Positions 7,637 to 11,390 of a stretch of 11,390 nt of DNA are shown in pieces. A program made the position numbers and the translations under genes. The notes under the pieces are model-generated. The model saw only the letters and a list, made by a program, of their open reading frames with translations, was not told where the DNA came from and searched no databases. Positions within the stretch are counted from its first letter, which is position 1; each line of letters starts with the position of its first letter. Origin of the DNA: an uncultured Clostridia bacterium (GTDB lineage Bacteria; Bacillota; Clostridia; Oscillospirales; Acutalibacteraceae); NCBI GenBank assembly GCA_945224895.1, contig CALYNW010000006.1, positions 1-11,390 of the forward strand. The letters run 5' to 3'.

Positions 7637-8628
7637 TATAATTTTTCTCTTACGTACTGTGCACGAAGCTTGTCTGCCTCGTCAACAGTCATTCTCTCCT
7701 CGGCACCGGACATAATTGTTGCTGTGCCAAGGGAATAAATCATATTTCCTATCTTTTCATAATCTGTATCAAAGCTACCCATGGATATACCCAGCCTTAC
7801 AAGTGAAATAAGGCTGTAAAATTCATTTGTGGATAGCTTCCTTGCCATTTTAAGTGTGCCCATTGCACGATATATTTTATCCTGAAAATCATCAAATTCC
7901 ATAAGCTCCTGCCTAAAAGCACGCTCCTGCTTTACTATTTGGTCGCAGATTGCGTTAAGATTTTCAATGGCGTTTTTCTCGGTGATGCCAAGGCTTATGC
8001 GGTTTGAAAGCTCATAAAAATCACTTCCGCCGTACAGGGATTTAACCGTAAATCCAAGCTTGTTGACCATTGCGGTAAGTGACGGCATCATACCTCTTTC
8101 GGTTATTGCAGGAAGATGGAGAATTAGAGAGGCTTTAAGCCCCGTACCTAAATTCATAGGATTTGATGTTAAAAATCCCCATCTGTCGCTAAAGGCAATT
8201 TTCAGATTTTTGATAAATATATCATCAATGACATCTGCTTTTTTATAGGCAGTTTCAAGGTTCTGTCCCGCCGCTTGGACAGTCAGTCTGATATGGTCCT
8301 CCTCACAGAGCATTACAGATATGCTTGCGTCCTTGGAAACAAGAACAGAACCAAACATATTCTGCTTTGCAAATTCAGGACTTATAACACCCTGCTCTGC
8401 AAGAGAAATTTTCTTAATATCATCAAGCGATGTCATATCAATAAGGTCAAATTCTCCTGCAAGGTCTGAATTTTTAACTGACGCAAAAATCTTTTTGCAA
8501 ACTGATTTTCTGATATCATTGCTCATTTTACAGGGAAAAGGAGCATCTGCAAGATTTCTTGCAAGTCTTATTTTTGATGACAGAACAACGTCTGAATTAT
8601 TGCCCTGTGAGCTGTACCACTTATTCAT
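7636..8628 (-). CDS. mcsB: McsB-family guanidino (protein-arginine) kinase homologue, divergent active site
   Basis: The 330-residue protein is recognisable as McsB by SSKIRLARNL (17-26), EEDHIRL (109-115), FLTSNPMNLGTGLKAS (152-167) and LSNRISLGITE (207-217), and by its place between mcsA and clpC. In Bacillus, McsB phosphorylates arginines of CtsR and damaged proteins, marking them for ClpCP. Several expected residues differ. The conserved Cys of TSCPTN is Asn156. The flexible GEGSEA-type loop carrying a catalytic Glu is about five residues shorter (YGGSDFY, 199-205). The C-terminal RDxxRA signature reads ADKLRA (318-323). I chose ATG 8628, which overlaps the end of mcsA by 8 bp and follows GGAGG by 6 nt; the in-frame ATG at 8649 lacks such a site. 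The stop TAG is formed by target TA plus the first base of the inserted element. Kinase activity is uncertain. Confidence 0.9.
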   Translation of the reverse strand: MNKWYSSQGNNSDVVLSSKIRLARNLADAPFPCKMSNDIRKSVCKKIFASVKNSDLAGEFDLIDMTSLDDIKKISLAEQGVISPEFAKQNMFGSVLVSKDASISVMLCEEDHIRLTVQAAGQNLETAYKKADVIDDIFIKNLKIAFSDRWGFLTSNPMNLGTGLKASLILHLPAITERGMMPSLTAMVNKLGFTVKSLYGGSDFYELSNRISLGITEKNAIENLNAICDQIVKQERAFRQELMEFDDFQDKIYRAMGTLKMARKLSTNEFYSLISLVRLGISMGSFDTDYEKIGNMIYSLGTATIMSGAEERMTVDEADKLRAQYVREKL

Positions 8629-9151
8629 TGCCACCCTCCTGAAGTTCATTTATCTTATCTCTGATTACTGCCGCATCCTCAAATCTCTGCTCGCTGATTG
8701 CGGTCTTAAGCTGTTCCTTAAGAGAATCAAGCTCGCTTACCTGTGGCTTTTCCTCTGCTTTTTTCTCATCATCACTGTATGTGATAAATTTTCCTATATG
8801 CTTTGTTTTGCCGTGAATTTTTCTGATTGACGGCTCAAGCTTATCCTCGAACTTATCGTAGCAATCGGCACAGCCAATTCTGCCACTGTTTACGATATCG
8901 TTAAATGAGCTGCCGCAGCTTGAACATCTGTCCACTCCTGCAAGAGAATTCATTGCCGCAACACCTGCACCGAGGAAATTTCCGAGGAAGCTGTCGCTAA
9001 ACATTTCGCTCATTGTGGGCATTTTGAATTCGTCCATAACGCCAAGCTCCTTGGCACATTCACTGCAAAGGTACATTTCCTCCTTTTTACCGTTTACTAC
9101 TTTTTTGATATGAGTAGTCGCCTCATTTTGATTACAATGTTGACATTTCAT
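8621..9151 (-). CDS. mcsA: McsA, zinc-finger and UVR-domain activator of McsB
   Basis: The 176-residue protein shows four CxxC pairs (Cys3/6, 29/32, 76/79, 94/97), enough for two zinc sites, and a C-terminal UVR motif at about 140-171 (LKEQLKTAISEQRFEDAAVI region). This is the McsA layout of Bacillota; McsA binds and activates McsB and assists heavy-metal and heat-stress responses in the cytoplasm. Between the zinc domains is a Gly/Ala-rich linker (about 54-73). The ATG is preceded by AGGAGG, which itself overlaps the ctsR stop codon, so translation of the two genes is closely linked. Its own stop overlaps the mcsB start by 8 bp. Length is close to that of Bacillus McsA. Confidence 0.95.
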   Translation of the reverse strand: MKCQHCNQNEATTHIKKVVNGKKEEMYLCSECAKELGVMDEFKMPTMSEMFSDSFLGNFLGAGVAAMNSLAGVDRCSSCGSSFNDIVNSGRIGCADCYDKFEDKLEPSIRKIHGKTKHIGKFITYSDDEKKAEEKPQVSELDSLKEQLKTAISEQRFEDAAVIRDKINELQEGGNE

Positions 9152-9163
9152 TATGATTACCTC

Positions 9164-9613
9164 CTAATTAATGTAAGCAATAAGCATTTGCTTTAGCTGG
9201 TTTGCTCTGATTTGATTTTTGATTTCAGGCTCAACACCCCTGAAATTACTGTCGGAAATAACTGCCAGCATCATTTTTTCCGCCTTGTCGCTGATTAAGC
9301 CCTGATAGCTTAGATTATAAAGATGAATTTTTGCATTTCTTTCATCTATTGCATTGCCGATTGAATTTATAAGAGAAAGCAAAGCATTTTCCTTGCTGGC
9401 GGCTCTCGTTATCAATATATATCCGCCGCCTCCTCTGCGTGACTCAATCCTGTAACCCTGTTCAGGTGTAAAGCGTGATGTTATAACATAATTTATCTGG
9501 CTGGGCACACATCCAAGCTGTGCCGCCAAATCATTTCGCTGAATCTGAACAGTCGGTGTTTTATCATCAAACATATCAAGTATCACATCAGCAATCAAAT
9601 CACTCATTTTCAT
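9164..9613 (-). CDS. ctsR: CtsR, repressor of class III heat-shock genes
   Basis: The 149-residue protein has a winged helix-turn-helix at the N terminus with the invariant stretch CVPSQINYVITSRFT (35-49), followed by the Gly-rich wing RGGGGYI (60-66). In Geobacillus the Arg preceding these glycines acts in DNA binding and heat sensing. The C-terminal part (about 80-149) matches the dimerisation and McsB/ClpC-interaction domain. CtsR binds tandem RGTCAAA heptads; two such operators lie just upstream, so the gene should repress its own operon. Start choice: a GTG at 9625 is only 2 nt from AAGGA, whereas the sequence AAGGAAGTGA, one base from an ideal extended Shine-Dalgarno, is correctly spaced for ATG 9613. 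A second ATG at 9607 is also possible. Confidence 0.94.
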   Translation of the reverse strand: MKMSDLIADVILDMFDDKTPTVQIQRNDLAAQLGCVPSQINYVITSRFTPEQGYRIESRRGGGGYILITRAASKENALLSLINSIGNAIDERNAKIHLYNLSYQGLISDKAEKMMLAVISDSNFRGVEPEIKNQIRANQLKQMLIAYIN

Positions 9614-9665
9614 TTTTCGGCTCACTTCCTTTTGTTGATTTAAAGGTCAAATTCTTTTGTTTGAC

Positions 9666-9682
9666 TTTGACTTTCTTTGACC
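9666..9682 (-). promoter_or_regulatory. CtsR operator 1 (promoter-proximal leader)
   Basis: On the minus strand this reads GGTCAAA-GAA-AGTCAAA, an exact match to the published CtsR consensus of two RGTCAAA heptads separated by three bases. A further overlapping AGTCAAA copy lies at 9660-9666 and an isolated GGTCAAA in the opposite orientation at 9645-9651. It sits just downstream of the expected transcription start. Confidence 0.92.
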
Positions 9683-9692
9683 TTCTGTTGTT

Positions 9693-9721
9693 ATATTAGC
9701 ACAAAGGTCAAAGAAAGTCAA
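9693..9721 (-). promoter_or_regulatory. Promoter of the ctsR-mcsA-mcsB-clpC operon
   Basis: Read on the minus strand, the -35 box TTGACT (9721-9716) is followed after exactly 17 bp by TAATAT (9698-9693). A TG one base before that box gives an extended -10 (TGCTAATAT). Transcription should start near 9686. The -35 box lies inside CtsR operator 2 and operator 1 covers the early transcribed region, so bound CtsR would block polymerase. An offset -10, TATAAC, is also visible but spaces poorly. Confidence 0.8.
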
Positions 9722-9722
9722 G
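9706..9722 (+). promoter_or_regulatory. CtsR operator 2 (overlaps the -35 box)
   Basis: On the plus strand this reads GGTCAAA-GAA-AGTCAAG, matching the CtsR heptad pair except for the last base. It is in opposite orientation to operator 1: 9667-9684 and 9704-9721 form a perfect 18-bp inverted repeat with 19 bp between, and the -10 box lies in that gap. Confidence 0.88.
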
Positions 9723-9768
9723 GTTTTTTTAAACTTTTTCAAAAAATTTTTTACATAAAAACGGTCGT

Positions 9769-9797
9769 AAAAAAAAGCGGGCTTGCACTGCAAGCCC
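9769..9797 (-). terminator. rho-independent terminator of the pheT transcript
   Basis: On the minus strand GGGCTTGCA and TGCAAGCCC (9797-9779) form a GC-rich stem around one base, opening as a 7-bp stem with a 5-nt loop. It is followed by GC and a run of eight T (9776-9769). It lies about 105 bp after the pheT stop and upstream of the CtsR-regulated promoter, insulating the stress operon from pheT transcription. Confidence 0.92.
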
Positions 9798-9818
9798 CTA
9801 CGAGTAGATTTTATTCTT

Positions 9819-9903
9819 TAAACACTATGGCGTGGTTCAGACCACTTTATCGACAGTCTGCAGGGCTTGAATTCAATCAAGCCCTGTAACTATTTAGTGT
9901 TTA
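9819..9903. repeat. 85-nt folded repeat-like element covering the pheT stop codon
   Basis: An outer inverted repeat TAAACACTA (9819-9827) / TAGTGTTTA (9895-9903) encloses two hairpins: GTGGT/ACCAC with loop TCAG (9832-9845) and CAGGGCTTGA/TCAAGCCCTG with loop ATTCAA (9861-9886). The pheT TAA codon (9903-9901) is part of the right outer arm. There is no U-run, so it is not a standard terminator. It may be a small TA-flanked mobile or REP-like element, or a 3'-UTR structure. Confidence 0.6.
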
Positions 9904-11390
9904 CTTTTTAAGGAAAATTCCTTTTTCTTCAAGAGAAGCCACAACCTTGTCAACTATCTCCATAACCTCTTCTCTTGTAAGAGTTTTTTCAGGATGAGCA
10001 AAAGTTATTCTTGTTGTAATTGACTTTGCGTTATCATCGCTGTAGGTATCAACTACAGATATCTTCTTAACAAGATTTGACCTTGCATCATCAATAGCCT
10101 TTTTGATAGGCTCAAACTTATCAGATACAAAGGAAAGGTCAATATCCATTCCCGGATATTTTGACGGCTCCTCATAAACAATACTTGCATTTTCAATTTC
10201 GGCAAAGGCTTTAACATCAATTTCGGCAAATACGATTGAAGCCTTTTTATCAATCTTCTTTGAAACAACAGGATGAACTATACCTATTCTGCCGATTGAA
10301 CTACCTAAACAAACGATTTCATTGAGATTTCTCGGATGCTCATAGGAATGAGTGGCAGTCATTGGCTTATATTCAAGCTCACGGTGTTTAATATCGTCAG
10401 TAAATGAAGCAAGCATATCACGAAGCTCAAAATAAAGTGCTTCAACAGATTTTGTCTTGCTGAAAAGGGTGATTGCAAGCATTTTATGCTCATCAACAAG
10501 ATTGTCACTGTTAAGACCGTATGCAACTCTGCCTATCTCAAATATACCGAAATCAGTAGAATAAGAAGTATTTGCTTTAAGCTGGCAAAGCTGGGTAGGA
10601 ACAATAGAATTACGTATCGTTTCAATGTTCGGGTTTGTAGCATTTACAAGCTTAATATTATCCTCAATCTCAATACCCAAAGCCTTGTACTCATCATAAT
10701 ACTGCCAAATATATGAATGAAGCTCGTGAAGAGAATAACGCTTTACAAGGATATCCTTAATCTTATCCTCGTCAGTTTTCTCAACGTCGGCTCTGACAGG
10801 ATAAAGAGGAGCATTTGCAGTATGAACATCGAAATTATCATAGCCGTAAATTCTTGTGATTTCCTCAATTATATCGGCTTTGATTGTAACATCCTTTGTG
10901 GCTCTCCAGCTTGGAACAACTACGCTGAAATTATTTTTATCAAGCTCAACATCAAAACCAAGAGATGAAAGAGTTTTAACTATTGTATCATTATCAATCT
11001 CAATACCTGTATATCTGTCAACAAAGGCCTTGTCAAAATCAAGCTTAACTGTATCATACTGAAAAGCATACTCATCTGTAAGAGAAGAAACAACCTGAAC
11101 ACCGCTGTCAATATCTGTCATAAGCTTAACAAATCTTGCAATAGCAGGTACTGTCATTTCAGGGTCGAGGCACTTTTCATATCTCATAGAGGCGTCTGTT
11201 CTGTGAGAAAGGCGAACAGTTGACTTACGGATTGAAACTGCATTAAATGTTGCCGATTCAAGAGTAAGAGTATGAGTATCCTCAACGATTTCGCTGTCAA
11301 GTCCGCCCATAATACCTGCGATTGCAACGGGAGTATTATCATTACAAATCATCAGAGTATTTTCATCAATATTTCTTGCAACACCGTCAA
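9901..11390 (-). CDS. pheT: Phenylalanyl-tRNA synthetase beta subunit (partial; N-terminus off window)
   Basis: About 496 C-terminal residues are visible. The frame stays open to the right edge, reading DGVARNIDENTLM upstream of the first internal Met, so the gene starts outside. Typical PheT is about 800 residues, so roughly 300 are missing. Visible domains, in order: the B3/4 editing domain (PVAIAGIMGG, then RTDASMRYEKCLDP); the B5 domain ending VPSWRATKDVTIKADIIEE; ITRIYGYDN; the catalytic-like core; and a C-terminal FDX-ACB anticodon-binding domain beginning near the YPGMDIDLSFV segment. The enzyme charges tRNA-Phe as an alpha2-beta2 tetramer and hydrolyses mischarged Tyr-tRNA. The pheS gene is expected upstream, off the window. 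The stop codon lies in the arm of a hairpin-rich element, with a terminator behind it. Confidence 0.97.
   Translation of the reverse strand, partial: DGVARNIDENTLMICNDNTPVAIAGIMGGLDSEIVEDTHTLTLESATFNAVSIRKSTVRLSHRTDASMRYEKCLDPEMTVPAIARFVKLMTDIDSGVQVVSSLTDEYAFQYDTVKLDFDKAFVDRYTGIEIDNDTIVKTLSSLGFDVELDKNNFSVVVPSWRATKDVTIKADIIEEITRIYGYDNFDVHTANAPLYPVRADVEKTDEDKIKDILVKRYSLHELHSYIWQYYDEYKALGIEIEDNIKLVNATNPNIETIRNSIVPTQLCQLKANTSYSTDFGIFEIGRVAYGLNSDNLVDEHKMLAITLFSKTKSVEALYFELRDMLASFTDDIKHRELEYKPMTATHSYEHPRNLNEIVCLGSSIGRIGIVHPVVSKKIDKKASIVFAEIDVKAFAEIENASIVYEEPSKYPGMDIDLSFVSDKFEPIKKAIDDARSNLVKKISVVDTYSDDNAKSITTRITFAHPEKTLTREEVMEIVDKVVASLEEKGIFLKK

Noticed and set aside
8321..8830. 169-codon plus-strand open frame opposite mcsB and mcsA
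   Set aside because: It is antisense to two confidently identified genes and its translation has no recognisable motif.
9819..9903. tRNA-like gene (85 nt, closed outer stem, internal hairpins)
   Set aside because: There is no anticodon arm, no conserved T-loop or D-loop bases, and the arm layout does not fit a tRNA cloverleaf.

Overview
The window looks like a chromosomal segment of a low-GC Gram-positive anaerobe, probably a Clostridia (Oscillospirales/Ruminococcaceae-like) gut bacterium. The evidence is the ctsR-mcsA-mcsB-clpC stress operon with CtsR heptad operators, strong GGAGG ribosome binding sites, A+T-rich codon use, and a Cys-type sulfatase with a GPH symporter typical of gut anaerobes. 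No species can be named from the sequence alone.

Plus-strand half (1-4860). A two-domain FkbM-type methyltransferase gene (34-1092) ends a unit that begins off the window. A near-consensus sigma-A promoter (TTGACT, 17 bp, TATAAT; 1096-1124) then drives a compact three-gene operon. It encodes a TauE/SafE-type anion exporter (1165-1953), a sulfatase without a signal peptide (1975-3303) and, overlapping by one base, a GPH-family cation:sugar symporter (3303-4805). The operon ends at a strong hairpin terminator (4821-4859). The likely logic is import of a sulfated sugar, cytoplasmic desulfation, and export of the released sulfate or a reduced sulfur anion.

Minus-strand half (11390-4907). The 3' part of pheT (phenylalanyl-tRNA synthetase beta subunit) enters from the right edge. 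It is followed by a folded repeat-like element that starts at its stop codon, and by a rho-independent terminator. Next is a class III heat-shock promoter overlapped and flanked by two CtsR operators that form a perfect 18-bp inverted repeat. It drives ctsR (repressor), mcsA (zinc-finger activator), mcsB (protein-arginine kinase homologue) and clpC (Hsp100 unfoldase). A 273-bp MITE-like element sits between mcsB and clpC, inserted at the TA of the mcsB stop codon. The clpC leader carries a GGAGGA / TCCTCC / GGAGGA triplet that could form mutually exclusive hairpins over its ribosome binding site.

Most notable points: the McsB homologue appears to lack several residues of the guanidino-kinase active site and its phosphoarginine-type signature; the MITE leaves a clean reconstructed empty site; and the sulfatase/exporter/symporter operon suggests an intracellular sulfated-sugar pathway.
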